From Deltaproteobacteria bacterium (GTDB lineage Bacteria > Myxococcota_A > UBA9160 > UBA4427): 64,000 bases of DNA. The stretch spans positions 1-64,000 of the forward strand of contig JAJDAO010000026.1 of assembly GCA_029261835.1 (NCBI GenBank). The letters are read 5' to 3'. The notes under the pieces are model-generated. The model did no database searches, had not been told where the DNA came from, and was given only the letters and a program-made list of their open reading frames with translations. How positions within the stretch are numbered: position 1 is the first letter of the stretch; each line of letters starts with the position of its first letter. Made by a program: the position numbers and the translations under genes. Positions 53,903-63,524 of the stretch are shown piece by piece.

Positions 53903-55618
53903 ATGGCCAAAGAGGAGCGATACGACATCGTCATCATCGGCGCCGGCCACAACGGCACGACGACAGCCGCCTACCTCGCCAAGTGCGGCCTCAGCGTGTG
54001 CGTGCTCGAAGAGCGGCCCGAGTGCGGCGGTGCCCAGGAGACGACCGAGCCGCTTGCCGGCGTGCGAATCCAGCCCCACGCCATTGCCAACTATGGTGGC
54101 TCGGCACCCGGCTGGGAACAGCTCGAGCTCTGGAAGTACGGCTTCCGCATGGACTGGAATCCCAACGTATCCGTCGAACTGGATCCGAACCAAGCCTTCA
54201 TGACCAGCGACGGCCTGGTGCCGCTCACCCAGCAAGACATCGAGGGTTGGTGCAAGATCACCGGCCAGCTCGGCGAGCCTCCGTTCATGAAAGAGCTGAT
54301 GCGCGCCACCTTCTGGTGCCCGCCGCATCCGCCCGAGGTCGAGCTCAACGAGGACAACATCCCTTTCATGCAGGTCTACAAGCAGTTCCAGCCGTCGGTC
54401 TGGACGCGCGAGCTGCTCGAGATGACGCTCTTTGATCTGATGGATGAGTATCTCGTGACCGAGCCGTTCAAGGTCATGCAGGCCTACATCGCACTGTCGT
54501 CCGGCGCCCATGGACACATGGAGGGCGTCGCGATTCCGGCACTCTGCAGCGTGGCCACCGTGATGCCGCCTGCCGTCGCCAAGCCCGTCGCCGCCCGGGG
54601 CAACATGCACGGCTACTTCCACGCGCTCTTCCGATGCGCGACCGCGCACGGTGCGGTCTTCCGCTCGTGTTGTCCGGTGGAAGAGATCATTGTGGATGAC
54701 GGACGCGCGATCGGTGTCCGCCTTCGCGACGATGCCACCTGGGGTGCGAAGAAGATCTGGGCGAACAAGGCGGTCATCAGCGCCTGTCACATCAAACCCA
54801 CGTTCCTCGACATGATCGGGCCACAGAATCTCGACGCCGGCTTCCTGCAGCGCATTCGAGATCTGAGCCTGAAGGGCGGAAGCCTGTACATGTCGCACTT
54901 CCTCAGTCGCGAGCAGCTTCGCTACAAGCCGCAGTACCGCATGAAGGAGCCAGGCAGCTACGGCGCCTTTCACGGCGGCTTCTTCCCGATGGACTCGCGC
55001 GAAAACTACTTCGAGAACGTCAGGATCGTGCTTGGTGAGCAGAAGAATCTCGACATCCCGCCCGAACGGGCGATGTGGGGCATGGTCGCCAGCGAGCTCT
55101 ACGATCCAACCAATCCCCAGTGCACCCGGCCCGGGCAATACGTCAATGGCCCGCTCTGGATGATGGTTCCGACGCCGCAGTACAACGTGGACGGCGCCGA
55201 CGCCATGGACCGCGACAAGAAGCACTGGGAGGAGTACATGCGCGCCGCGCTTGCCAGCGTGGTCGAGAATCTGGATGACGACAATCTGATCCGCATGTTC
55301 TGCGACAGCCCATACGAGCAGGAGTTCCGCAACTCGGGGATGCTCGGTGGCTCGTGGTACGGACTTCGCTGCGATCGGGATCAGTGGTGGAACGAGCGCC
55401 CGTTGCCCGAGCTCGCACGCTATCGCGTACCGGAGATCGAGGGCCTCTATCTCGCCCACCAATCCGGTGCGCATCCCGGCGGACTGTGCCTGATGGCCGT
55501 CGGCTACAACCTCATGCACATCCTGATCGAGGACGGAATCGCCGAGCCCGGCGACTGGTGGTACGAGTCGCCCTGGTACATCCCGCAGGAGGGCAAGATC
55601 TCGGCGAAGCTGAGCTGA
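53903..55618 (+). CDS. FAD-dependent oxidoreductase, phytoene-desaturase-like (copy 1)
   Basis: 571 residues; start ATG 53903 fixed by AGGAGGAA. N-terminal dinucleotide-binding motif IVIIGAGHNGTTTAAYLAKCGLSVCVLE, middle substrate zone, and C-terminal FAD clamp YLAHQSGAHPGGLCLMAVGYNLM. Similar length and plan to CrtI/phytoene-desaturase relatives that oxidise hydrophobic substrates. Followed 62 bp later by a second member of the family, so the two probably work in one pathway; no carotenoid gene is adjacent and a different lipid substrate is likely. Confidence 0.88.
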   Translation: MAKEERYDIVIIGAGHNGTTTAAYLAKCGLSVCVLEERPECGGAQETTEPLAGVRIQPHAIANYGGSAPGWEQLELWKYGFRMDWNPNVSVELDPNQAFMTSDGLVPLTQQDIEGWCKITGQLGEPPFMKELMRATFWCPPHPPEVELNEDNIPFMQVYKQFQPSVWTRELLEMTLFDLMDEYLVTEPFKVMQAYIALSSGAHGHMEGVAIPALCSVATVMPPAVAKPVAARGNMHGYFHALFRCATAHGAVFRSCCPVEEIIVDDGRAIGVRLRDDATWGAKKIWANKAVISACHIKPTFLDMIGPQNLDAGFLQRIRDLSLKGGSLYMSHFLSREQLRYKPQYRMKEPGSYGAFHGGFFPMDSRENYFENVRIVLGEQKNLDIPPERAMWGMVASELYDPTNPQCTRPGQYVNGPLWMMVPTPQYNVDGADAMDRDKKHWEEYMRAALASVVENLDDDNLIRMFCDSPYEQEFRNSGMLGGSWYGLRCDRDQWWNERPLPELARYRVPEIEGLYLAHQSGAHPGGLCLMAVGYNLMHILIEDGIAEPGDWWYESPWYIPQEGKISAKLS

Positions 55619-55680
55619 GCTGGGCTGATGGTGCGTGAATCCGGCTGCGTCGACTCGATGCGCTGAGAGGGAGAGGCACA

Positions 55681-57342
55681 ATGGTCAAGGAATTGGTCGG
55701 CAAACCCCACCCCCAGAGCTTCTTCTCTGAGTTTCCCCCGGAGAGCGAGTGGGATGTCGTCGTCATCGGCGGCGGTCCCAACGGGCTCATCACAGCCGCT
55801 TATCTCGCGAAGTCGGGCCTCAAGGTCTGCCTCGTCGAGCGACGCTATGAAGTCGGTGGCGGTCTGGCGACCGAGGAGATCCTCTTCCCCGGTTTCTATT
55901 CGAACATCCACGCCATCTATCACATGATGGTGGACTACATGCCCGTGCTGCAGGATTTCGATCTGGCTCGGCACGGCTTGGTTTGGATCAAGCCGAACCT
56001 GCAGACGGCCATGACCTTCGAGGACGGGCAGTCGCTCTTGCTCACGCGAATGTTCGAGGACACGGCAGACTCGATGCTCAAGTTCTCACGCAAGGATGCT
56101 GAGAACTTCGGCCGCATGATGCGGCAGTGGCGCAAGATCGTGCACGAGATCGTGGCGCCGGCCACCTACATCCCCCCGATGGAGCCGATCGATATCTCGC
56201 TCGCCATGCAGCGCACCGAGCTCGGCCAGGAGATGCTCGAGATCACGGAGCGGAGCCCGCTCGAGCTCATCTTCGACAACTTCGAGGACGACAGAATTCG
56301 CGCCATGATGCTCTACACCACGTGCATGTGGGGGATCGATCCCCGGGAGACCGGTGTCGGTTTCTTCGTGCCGCTCTTGCTCGATCGTGGCATGAATAAG
56401 TGTTACTGCCAGGGAGGCTCACACAAGCTGGCCTCCTCGCTCGCGAAGGAGATCATTCGCGCGGGCGGCTGCATCCTCGACTCGTCACAGGTCAACAAGA
56501 TCAACGTGCGCGGCGGCGCCGTCTGCGGCGTCGATCTCTGGGAGGGCCGCACCCTGCACAGCGATGTCGTTGTCTCGAGCCTCGATCCGCATACGACCTT
56601 CCTGGATCTGATCGGAACGGAGACCCTGAGCGGAGATCTCAAGGACGCGGTCAAGGGCTGGGAGAATGACAAGTGGAGCTTCGCGACGCTTCACGTGGCC
56701 TCCGAGGAGGCCCCCCACTACGCCTGCGGCGACCCCTGGGTCGACGAGTCCTTCATGACCATCGCCGGCTTCGAGGGAACGGACGACATCCTCGCGCACT
56801 GGGACAACGTGGTTGCGGGCAAGCTCGATCTGTCCAAGCTCGGCGGCCACATCACCTGCGAGACTCAATGGGACACGCATCTCTCGCGCATGCCGGGCAA
56901 GCACGTGTCCTTCTTCCAGATTCACGCTCCTTACGGCATCGAAGGAGGCTGGGAGAAGCGCGGTCCGGAGATCGAGGAGGCCATTCTCGCCCGCTGGCAG
57001 CGGGCGGCACCCAACATGACGCGCGAGAACATCATCATGACCGCACTCGAGTCGCCAGAGGACATCGAGATTCGCATGCCGAACATGCGCCGCGGCTCGA
57101 TCAAACACGGCGACTACCAGCCGATGCAGCTCGGCTGCTTCCGCCCCAACCAGGACTGCTCCTCCAGCGGCACGCCGATCCCCGGCCTCTACGTGTGTGG
57201 TGCCTCGACCTATCCCGGCGGCCTCATCCTCGGCGGCCCGGGCTACCTCGCCGCCAATCGCGTGGCGGAGGACCTCGGCGTCAAGAAGTGGTGGAAGCCG
57301 ACTCCGGAGATGGAGAAGTACCGCCGGACGTATCTCGAGTAG
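55681..57342 (+). CDS. FAD-dependent oxidoreductase, phytoene-desaturase-like (copy 2)
   Basis: 553 residues with GAGAGGGAGAGG before ATG 55681. VVVIGGGPNGLITAAYLAKSGLKVCLVE near residue 25 is the FAD motif; YVCGASTYPGGLILGGPGYLAANRVAED is the C-terminal clamp. Only distantly alike to copy 1, so an old duplication or a heteromeric pair. Many family members desaturate, isomerise or saturate isoprenoids or fatty acyl chains; the direction is unknown. Convergent with the LLM gene. Confidence 0.9.
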   Translation: MVKELVGKPHPQSFFSEFPPESEWDVVVIGGGPNGLITAAYLAKSGLKVCLVERRYEVGGGLATEEILFPGFYSNIHAIYHMMVDYMPVLQDFDLARHGLVWIKPNLQTAMTFEDGQSLLLTRMFEDTADSMLKFSRKDAENFGRMMRQWRKIVHEIVAPATYIPPMEPIDISLAMQRTELGQEMLEITERSPLELIFDNFEDDRIRAMMLYTTCMWGIDPRETGVGFFVPLLLDRGMNKCYCQGGSHKLASSLAKEIIRAGGCILDSSQVNKINVRGGAVCGVDLWEGRTLHSDVVVSSLDPHTTFLDLIGTETLSGDLKDAVKGWENDKWSFATLHVASEEAPHYACGDPWVDESFMTIAGFEGTDDILAHWDNVVAGKLDLSKLGGHITCETQWDTHLSRMPGKHVSFFQIHAPYGIEGGWEKRGPEIEEAILARWQRAAPNMTRENIIMTALESPEDIEIRMPNMRRGSIKHGDYQPMQLGCFRPNQDCSSSGTPIPGLYVCGASTYPGGLILGGPGYLAANRVAEDLGVKKWWKPTPEMEKYRRTYLE

Positions 57343-57362
57343 CCCGCCAGCACTTTCGCAGG

Positions 57363-57380
57363 CGCCGCTCTCGAGCGGCG
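57363..57380. terminator. Hairpin between convergent genes
   Basis: CGCCGCTC (57363-57370) and GAGCGGCG (57373-57380) form a perfect inverted repeat between two convergent stops. No T-run, so a bidirectional terminator is only possible. Confidence 0.35.
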
Positions 57381-57390
57381 ACGAGCCGGC

Positions 57391-58353
57391 TCACCCAAGC
57401 ACCTCGAGCGCAATCTCGCCCAGCAGTGCGATCCGCTCGGTGTTGTGGCCATTGACGGGAAGATCGACCGTGATGCCATCGATTCCCATCCCCATGGCCT
57501 CAGCGAGTCGCTCGCCGACGCTGTCCGGATCCCCGAAGATCAGGGCCTCTCGGACCATTCCGATCACCCGATCGTTCCATCCCTTGACCTTGGCCATCGC
57601 GAGAAGATCGGCCTCGGCCGCCTCCATCGTCGGTGCGACGACGATCATCAGCAGCTTGGTGACGACGATCTCGGAGCGGTCTCTGCCCAGTCGGTCGCAG
57701 TGCTCGGCCAGGGCCTCGAGCTTTCGCGGAATGTCCTTGATTTCGCCCGTGAGGTTCGACTCGTCTGCGTATTGAGCCACCATGCGAAGGGTCTTCTTCT
57801 CGCCCTGGCCGCCGATCATGATCGGAATCTTCGAGATCGGCGCCGGCGAATTCACTGCCTCGCTCGCGGTATAGTGCTTCCCATTCAAGCTCGGCCGCTC
57901 ACCGCGCAACATCGGCACGATGATCTGCAGCGCTTCTTCGAGACGCTCGAAGCGCTCCGTGAAAGTGCCGAAGGGGAAGCCAAGTGCAACGTGCTCCTTT
58001 TCGAACCATCCCGCTCCAATGCCGAGCGTTGCTCGACCACCCGAGACGTGATCCAGGGTGGTGAGGATCTTCGCGAGCAAAGTCGGATTCCGATAGGTGT
58101 TTCCGGTGACGAGCGCCGAGAGCCGCACTCGCTCGGTGTGCTGCGCCAGCGCCGAGAGCATCGAATAGCACTCGAACATGGGCTCGTCCGGCGCGCCGAG
58201 ACCGGGTAGCTGGTAGAAGTGGTCCATCACCATCACGCGGTCGTAGCCCGCGGCCTCCGCCGCTCTGGACTGTGCGACGACATTCTTGAAGATTGCGGCG
58301 GGCTCGATGTCCGGGTACGTGAAGTTGGGAATCTGATAGCCGAGTCGGGTCAT
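57391..58353 (-). CDS. LLM-class (luciferase-like) F420-dependent-type oxidoreductase
   Basis: 320 residues from ATG 58353 (MTRLGYQIPNF) with GAGG upstream; the longer frame is rejected. TIM-barrel motifs: AAGYDRVMVMDHFYQLPG at the start, RVRLSALVTGNTYRNPTLLAKILTTLDHVSGGRATLGIGAGW, and IPIMIGGQGEKKTLRMVAQYADESNL, as in F420-dependent LLM enzymes. These use F420 (or FMN) to reduce or oxidise diverse substrates. Suggests an F420-using organism. Convergent with the desaturase-like pair; a shared pathway is possible. Confidence 0.9.
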   Translation of the reverse strand: MTRLGYQIPNFTYPDIEPAAIFKNVVAQSRAAEAAGYDRVMVMDHFYQLPGLGAPDEPMFECYSMLSALAQHTERVRLSALVTGNTYRNPTLLAKILTTLDHVSGGRATLGIGAGWFEKEHVALGFPFGTFTERFERLEEALQIIVPMLRGERPSLNGKHYTASEAVNSPAPISKIPIMIGGQGEKKTLRMVAQYADESNLTGEIKDIPRKLEALAEHCDRLGRDRSEIVVTKLLMIVVAPTMEAAEADLLAMAKVKGWNDRVIGMVREALIFGDPDSVGERLAEAMGMGIDGITVDLPVNGHNTERIALLGEIALEVLG

Positions 58354-58483
58354 CGTGGGCACCTCGGGTCGCGGTTTGGGGAATTCTTGGTGCTCTATGT
58401 TCGTCTTGTCAGCGATCGGATGCTGACAGAACTCGGCGGGCGTGTCGATCATCGGCCATCACGTGAGGTGCGACCGTCGTCCC

Positions 58484-58939
58484 CTAGCGCGCGTTGCGCA
58501 GACCGGCCTGCACGAGCTTGTCGAGCGCGCTCAGGAATCGCGAGCGCGCGCGTACTGAGAGCGGCGGCGGTCCGCCGGACACGCCGCCCGCCTCGCGCAG
58601 CTGGCTCTTGAGTTCGCGGGTTGCGAGAGCGCCACCGATCGAGTCTTCGCTGAAGGGGCGGCCATCGCTCCCAACCGCGCATGCACCCGCCTCGAGGCAG
58701 CGGGCCGCCAGCGGGATGTCGGCGGTGACGACGACATCGCCCGGCCGGACGTGCTCGGCGATCCAGTCGTCGGCGGCGTCGGGGCCCTGCTCCACCACGA
58801 TCATTTCCACGGCGCCGCCCTGCGGCACCCGCATCGCCGAGTTGGCCACAAGGAATACGGGTAGCCCGTAGCGCCCCGCCACCTGGTAGACCTCATCCTT
58901 GACCGGGCAGGCGTCCGCATCGACGTAGATGTCGATCAA
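58484..58939 (-). CDS. YaiI/YqxD family (UPF0178, DUF188) protein
   Basis: 151 residues with a TTG start at 58939 (GGAGGA upstream). Begins IYVDADACPVKDEVY and holds VVTADIPLAARCLEAGA and GRPFSEDSIGGALATREL, the conserved stretches of this PIN-like family (putative nuclease; no proven role). Usual length. A TACGCT hexamer lies some 20 bp further upstream as a promoter candidate. Confidence 0.92.
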   Translation of the reverse strand: MIDIYVDADACPVKDEVYQVAGRYGLPVFLVANSAMRVPQGGAVEMIVVEQGPDAADDWIAEHVRPGDVVVTADIPLAARCLEAGACAVGSDGRPFSEDSIGGALATRELKSQLREAGGVSGGPPPLSVRARSRFLSALDKLVQAGLRNAR

Positions 58940-59328
58940 CTGCTGAGTCCTCCGGGCGCGCAGCGTAGCACCGCTGGAGCGCGGCTCTTTGGCACCCGCC
59001 CACTCGATGGCCCTTGAATGCTCGCGGAACAGCGACTAGATTCCGCGCCGTCCGATTCACCAACGACACGGAAGACTCGATGACCACGCACGCCAGCACA
59101 TCTACCCAAGTGCTCCGCACTCTGGACCGCGCCTGATCCGAGGCCACCCGACGTTGCTCCTCGACGCCTGACGCTCGCCCGAGCGCTCGTCTCCCGGTAA
59201 CGCCGACGGACCATCGGTGCGGATTGGTGTCCCGTCACCCCGCGATTATCGCGCGCGCGGGACCAAGCGCAGTTTTGCGTCTCTCCATCGTTCGGTCTTG
59301 CCGACCGGCGGCCGAACGATACGTGGGC
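58940..59328. other. Intergenic region between YaiI and RNHCP genes
   Basis: No gene is supported here. A short frame from ATG 59080 ends after 18 residues (TTHASTSTQVLRTLDRA) and has no ribosome-binding site; it could be the remains of a gene start. GC is as in the rest of the window. Confidence 0.6.
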
Positions 59329-59757
59329 ATGGTCATGTCGAGATCCCGCTCCTCCGGGAGCCGTCCTGGCGGGCGTGCGCGTCATCGTCCGGACGACTCC
59401 CAAGCGAGCTTCCGCTGCTCCCAGTGTCGCCGAATGGTGCCCACTGCCGTGTGGGGCACGGCGCACCGCAATCACTGCCCCAGCTGTCTCTGGAGCCGCC
59501 ACCTCGACCGGACGAGCGGAGACCGCAGTGCCGACTGCGGTGGACGAATGGAGCCGATTGCCGTCTGGGTGAGAAGCAACGGCGAGTGGGCGCTCGTACA
59601 TCGCTGCCTCTCCTGCCACGCGCTGGGGGCCAACGGCATCGCCAGCGACGACAACGAGTTCGTCCTCATGTCACTCGCAGCGCGGGCGATTGCGATGCCG
59701 CCCTTCCCGCTCGAGCCGCTCGGCCCCGGCGAAGAACCTCCCGGCGGAAGCCGGTAG
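59329..59757 (+). CDS. RNHCP domain zinc-ribbon-like protein
   Basis: 142 residues from an ATG at 59329 (start not certain; another at 59335). Residues 40-120 match the RNHCP domain: FRCSQCRRMVP, HRNHCPSCLWSRHLD, GDRSADCGGRMEPIAVWV and LVHRCLSCHALGANGIASDDN. Cys pairs (CxxC x2, CxxC in HRCLSC) suggest two zinc sites. A small family of unknown role in bacteria, probably nucleic-acid or protein binding. Apparently monocistronic. Confidence 0.85.
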   Translation: MVMSRSRSSGSRPGGRARHRPDDSQASFRCSQCRRMVPTAVWGTAHRNHCPSCLWSRHLDRTSGDRSADCGGRMEPIAVWVRSNGEWALVHRCLSCHALGANGIASDDNEFVLMSLAARAIAMPPFPLEPLGPGEEPPGGSR

Positions 59758-59978
59758 ACGGAGGATGACCTCGATGACCCCCCGCTCCGGTATCTCGGAT
59801 CGGCTGCCCTCTGGGGGCGGCCACGAGGTGCCCTCGCACATGCGGCAGCCCCGAGGCCATCGCCTCTGCCCAACCAGGCGCGTCTCGAGGCCGCCGATGG
59901 ATCGGCAATTAGCGGGCCTAAAGCCACGTGGAATCGTGGCCGATTTGTTCGGAAGGATCAGGGGAGGATTCCGCTCGG

Positions 59979-61802
59979 GTGAAGGCAGCTGGACCGGAAA
60001 GGCGCGCGGCCCACTGCTGTGCCCTCTTGGGCTTGGGCAGTCTGCTGTTCTATGCGCGCACTTTGGGTTTCGATTTCGTCGACTTCGACGACCTCACGGT
60101 GCTGCTCGCCCATCCGAATCTCTACGACGAGCAGTCGCTGCTCGGCAGCCTCTACGAGATCTTCATCGCTTACTTTCCGCGCGAGGAGCCGCTGATCCTG
60201 CGCGACGTCAGCTGGGCCCTGGACGCCCGCCTCTTCGGCTTCGACAACCCCTTCGGCTACCACCTGGGCAACGTCGTATTCAACTCGGCGAATGTCGTTC
60301 TTCTCTTCATCTTCTTGCGGCGCTGCACCGGGCGCCTTTCGATCGCGCTGTGGGTCGCTGGGCTCTTTGCGCTTCTCCCCGTGCACGTCGAACCGGTCTC
60401 CTGGGTCATGGGTCGCAAGGACGTCCTATCGGCCTTCTTCGTCCTGCTCGCCCTGCTCGCCCAGACCTCCGAGTTCAGAGCTTCTGATGCGAGTCGCCGC
60501 CGCACGTTCTACCTACTCAGCCTGCTCCTGACGGGGCTCGCCGTGTTGGCCAAGATGGGGGCCATCAGCTGTTTCGTCCTGCTCGCGCTCCATCGCGCTC
60601 TGCACCCCTACCTCGATGGCCGCCGCGCGCCAGATGCCCCCCTCGACCCGCTCGCCACGCTCCGTTCGGCCGTGCTGCCCGTCGTACCCCACGCCGCGCT
60701 GACAGCCGGCATCGTGGTCTGGTACGGACGTATCGTAAGCGAAGCGGGTGTAACGGGCTGGCGTGGGCTGGGCGCCTTGGATCCGGAGCATCTCGCAAAC
60801 GTTGCAGCGTTCGCACCGCTCAGCATTGGGCAGTATCTAAAGCAGATCTTCTGGTCCTCCCAACACTCGCTCTACTACCGCTGGCCTCATGTCGAGATCC
60901 CGCTCTCGACGCTCGAGATCGTGACTGCGCTGCTGATTACAGTCAGCCTCTGTGCCGCCACAGTCTATTGTTGTCTGAAGCGAAGGGATCTGGCCTTCTA
61001 TCTATTGGCCTTCTATGCGTGCTTGTTGCCCTATCTGAACGTGGTCTATGTCGGAATCTGGCGTGCGGATCGCTATGTCTACCTCGCCGCGTTCTGCCTG
61101 CTCGCCATCGGGGTCAGCCTCGCGCTGCAGCTCCACGCGCGCGTTGGTCGCGTCTCCCGCTATGCGATCGCCGGCCTGGCAATGGCAATGGTCGTGAACT
61201 TCGCGGTCAAGGCGTGGCACCAGCAAGCCGTCTGGAGCAACAACGAGAGCCTCTGGAAGTACGAGGCCTACCGCGAGGAGCCCTCGTTGCTGTCGATTCA
61301 GGCCCTCGCCAAACACTGGATGCAGGAGGCGGGGAAGGCGACTGAGCCAGACCGTCGGCAGGCATTGGCCGAGACCTCCCGAAGCGAGATTGCCAGGGGA
61401 TTCGAGCGCGAGGCCGCGCTGGGTCGGGTCCGCGCTCCTTATGCGACCTCCGAACAGCTTCAGCTCTCGAACCTCCACTATCTGCTCGGCCGCCTCGACA
61501 TGCTCGAGACAGCGCCGCTGGAGTCGCAGATACGGCACTTCGAGGCATCTCACGAGATTGCACCGAGTCGCGCCAATACGCTGATGCTGGCCGGTGCCTA
61601 CTTCGACCTTGCAGCGACGGCGTCCGCCCCGGAGCAGCAGGCGCTGGTCCACCGGTCGCTCGACTTCTTCGCGGAGCATGTGCAGTTCTCGAAGCCCGAT
61701 CCGGTGCTCTACGCGAAGAGCATGGCACTCCTCAGCCAGAACTACGAAGCGCACTTTCCGTTTCTCCACGAACGGATCGACCAAATCAAGGGCATTCAAT
61801 GA
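59979..61802 (+). CDS. GT-C fold membrane glycosyltransferase with TPR-like tail (TMTC/PMT-like)
   Basis: 607 residues; GTG 59979 follows GGGGAGGA by 11 nt (another GTG at 59928 is possible). About ten hydrophobic segments. The first loop has FVDFDDLTVLLAHPNLYD with an acidic pair as in GT-C catalytic loops, and RDVSWALDARLFGFDNPFGYHLGNVVFNS; ALLPVHVEPVSWVMGRKDVLSAFF is the signature of the TMTC/Tetratricopeptide mannosyltransferase group. The C-terminal 180 residues form helical repeats. Likely transfers mannose or a related sugar from a polyprenyl phosphate to proteins or lipids outside the cytoplasmic membrane. Overlaps the methyltransferase gene (ATGA). Confidence 0.85.
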   Translation: MKAAGPERRAAHCCALLGLGSLLFYARTLGFDFVDFDDLTVLLAHPNLYDEQSLLGSLYEIFIAYFPREEPLILRDVSWALDARLFGFDNPFGYHLGNVVFNSANVVLLFIFLRRCTGRLSIALWVAGLFALLPVHVEPVSWVMGRKDVLSAFFVLLALLAQTSEFRASDASRRRTFYLLSLLLTGLAVLAKMGAISCFVLLALHRALHPYLDGRRAPDAPLDPLATLRSAVLPVVPHAALTAGIVVWYGRIVSEAGVTGWRGLGALDPEHLANVAAFAPLSIGQYLKQIFWSSQHSLYYRWPHVEIPLSTLEIVTALLITVSLCAATVYCCLKRRDLAFYLLAFYACLLPYLNVVYVGIWRADRYVYLAAFCLLAIGVSLALQLHARVGRVSRYAIAGLAMAMVVNFAVKAWHQQAVWSNNESLWKYEAYREEPSLLSIQALAKHWMQEAGKATEPDRRQALAETSRSEIARGFEREAALGRVRAPYATSEQLQLSNLHYLLGRLDMLETAPLESQIRHFEASHEIAPSRANTLMLAGAYFDLAATASAPEQQALVHRSLDFFAEHVQFSKPDPVLYAKSMALLSQNYEAHFPFLHERIDQIKGIQ

Positions 61803-62437
61803 ACAGCCAAGCGAATCCGTACGTGGGCGCCTATCCGGTCTTGAAAGGGCGCCGCCGGGTATGGCGCGAAATCGCGCGCTACGTCCAGGCGAGCTCGCCC
61901 AACATCGAGACGCTGATCGAGCTGGGCGCCGGCTATTGCGACTTCGTCAACCAGTTCAAGGCGGGCAAGAAGATCGCCTTCGATCTCAATCCGGAGATGC
62001 GCCAGTACGTGGCGGACGATGTGGATCTGAGACTCGAGGACTGCACGACACTTCCCAACATCGCCAGCGAGAGCATCGACATGATCTTCGCGAGCAACTT
62101 CATCGAGCACCTCGAGGGCGATGCGGTAGATGCCCTCCTCGAGCGCGTCGCGCAGGTGCTCGCGCCCGGCGGCCGTCTGGTCCTCATTCAACCCAATTAT
62201 CGACTCTGCCCCGAGAACTACTTCGACGATCCCACCCACTGCAGCGTCTTCGACGACGCGAATATCGGGGAGTGGATCGCTCGGTACGGGCTGCGGGTGG
62301 TCGAGGTCATCCCCGGACTGCTGCCCTTCTCGATGAACGGCCGGCTGCCAAAGTCCGGCATCCTCACGCGTCTCTATCTCATGTCTCCCTGGAAGCCGCT
62401 TGCGGCCCAGATGTACGTCGTAGCCGAGAAGGTCTGA
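61799..62437 (+). CDS. Class I SAM-dependent methyltransferase
   Basis: 212 residues. LIELGAGYCDFVNQF is the SAM loop, AFDLNPEM the acidic ribose contact, DMIFASNFIEHLEG and APGGRLVLIQPNYR follow as in Methyltransf_11/25. FDDPTHCSVFDDANI may be part of the acceptor site. Small-molecule or glycan O-methylation would fit the operon: GT-C enzyme upstream, GT2 downstream at 2 bp distance. Confidence 0.9.
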   Translation: MNSQANPYVGAYPVLKGRRRVWREIARYVQASSPNIETLIELGAGYCDFVNQFKAGKKIAFDLNPEMRQYVADDVDLRLEDCTTLPNIASESIDMIFASNFIEHLEGDAVDALLERVAQVLAPGGRLVLIQPNYRLCPENYFDDPTHCSVFDDANIGEWIARYGLRVVEVIPGLLPFSMNGRLPKSGILTRLYLMSPWKPLAAQMYVVAEKV

Positions 62438-62439
62438 TC

Positions 62440-63237
62440 ATGTGGTGTGGCCGCAGCGTCTCCCTGATCTTTCCCACCTATAACGAGCGGGATTCGATCC
62501 GCGCCTCCATCGAAGAGTTCTGGGCCACCGGAGTGATCGACGAGATCATCGTCGTCAACAACAACGCAGCCGAGGGAACGAGTGAAGAGGTCGCGAAGAC
62601 CAAGGCTCGCGAGGTCTTCGAAGCGACACAGGGCTATGGCGCGGCGATCCGCTGCGGGTTTCGACATGCGCTTGGCGATCTCATCCTCATCGCCGAGCCC
62701 GATGCCACGTTCCGAGGCCACGATGTGCGCAAGATGCTCGCCTATGCCGAGGATTTCGAGGTCGTCTACGGCAGTCGCACAGTGAAGGAGCTGATCTGGC
62801 AGGGCGCCAATATGGGGCTCTTCTTGAAATGGGGAAACTACGCCGTCGCCAAGTTGATGGAATTCCTCTTCAACACCACGTCGCTCACTGATGTGGGCTG
62901 CACCATGCGCTGCATCCGCAAGGAGACCCTTCGTAGGCTCGAGCCCTTCTTCACAGTGAATGGCAGCTTCTTTGGTCCCGAGATGATGGTGATCAGCATC
63001 CTGAAGAGAGCCCGCGTAATCCAGGTTCCCGTGAACTACACCAAGCGCGTGGGGACCTCGTCGGTGACGGGCAATACCCGCGTGGCGGTTTGGCTGGGGC
63101 TGCAGATGATTGGATTGATCCTGCGCTACCGCCTCCAGAGCTGGCAGCGCCCGGGTCTCTTCGACAGCTCGCCGCTGCCGACCATCGATCTGCTGACCGA
63201 GGCCGATGAGGACGCCAAAGAGGACGAGGCGCAGTAG
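62440..63237 (+). CDS. Family 2 glycosyltransferase, dolichol/polyprenyl-phosphate sugar synthase-like
   Basis: 265 residues from ATG 62440, two bases after the preceding stop. GT-A motifs: SLIFPTYNERDSIRASIEEF, IIVVNNNAAEG, AIRCGFRHALGDLILIAEPDATF (DxD replaced by EPD-A), and DVGCTMRCIRKETL. VPVNYTKRVGTSSVTG is the acceptor stretch typical of polyprenyl-phosphate transferases. Likely makes polyprenyl-phosphate mannose or a similar donor for the GT-C enzyme of the same operon (inference). Acidic Lys-free tail. The 287 bp up to the next gene hold nothing supported. Confidence 0.87.
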   Translation: MWCGRSVSLIFPTYNERDSIRASIEEFWATGVIDEIIVVNNNAAEGTSEEVAKTKAREVFEATQGYGAAIRCGFRHALGDLILIAEPDATFRGHDVRKMLAYAEDFEVVYGSRTVKELIWQGANMGLFLKWGNYAVAKLMEFLFNTTSLTDVGCTMRCIRKETLRRLEPFFTVNGSFFGPEMMVISILKRARVIQVPVNYTKRVGTSSVTGNTRVAVWLGLQMIGLILRYRLQSWQRPGLFDSSPLPTIDLLTEADEDAKEDEAQ

Positions 63238-63524
63238 GGGCAGAGGCGAAGTCGGAACGCCCGCGCATCGCTGCGCCGCAGCCCCCTTAGACGGGGCACG
63301 GCGGGAGCCCAGGGACTCGCAATGCCTTCCACCGGTGAGTTCCGGACCTGGACGGCGGAGGTCGACGCTCCCGACATCCCCGCCGCCACCTCCGCTACAT
63401 CCTGATCGATCCGTCATCGACGATTCTTACAGCGCAGCCCGAGTGCGTGATATACATGTGGGCCTGAACAAGGTTCAGTAGGCTTCCGTATTACGAACGC
63501 GAAGACCGCAGAGAGGCATGTGTC

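Noticed and set aside
59080..59136. Short peptide gene TTHASTSTQVLRTLDRA
   Set aside because: 18 residues without ribosome-binding site or neighbours; more likely chance or a gene remnant.
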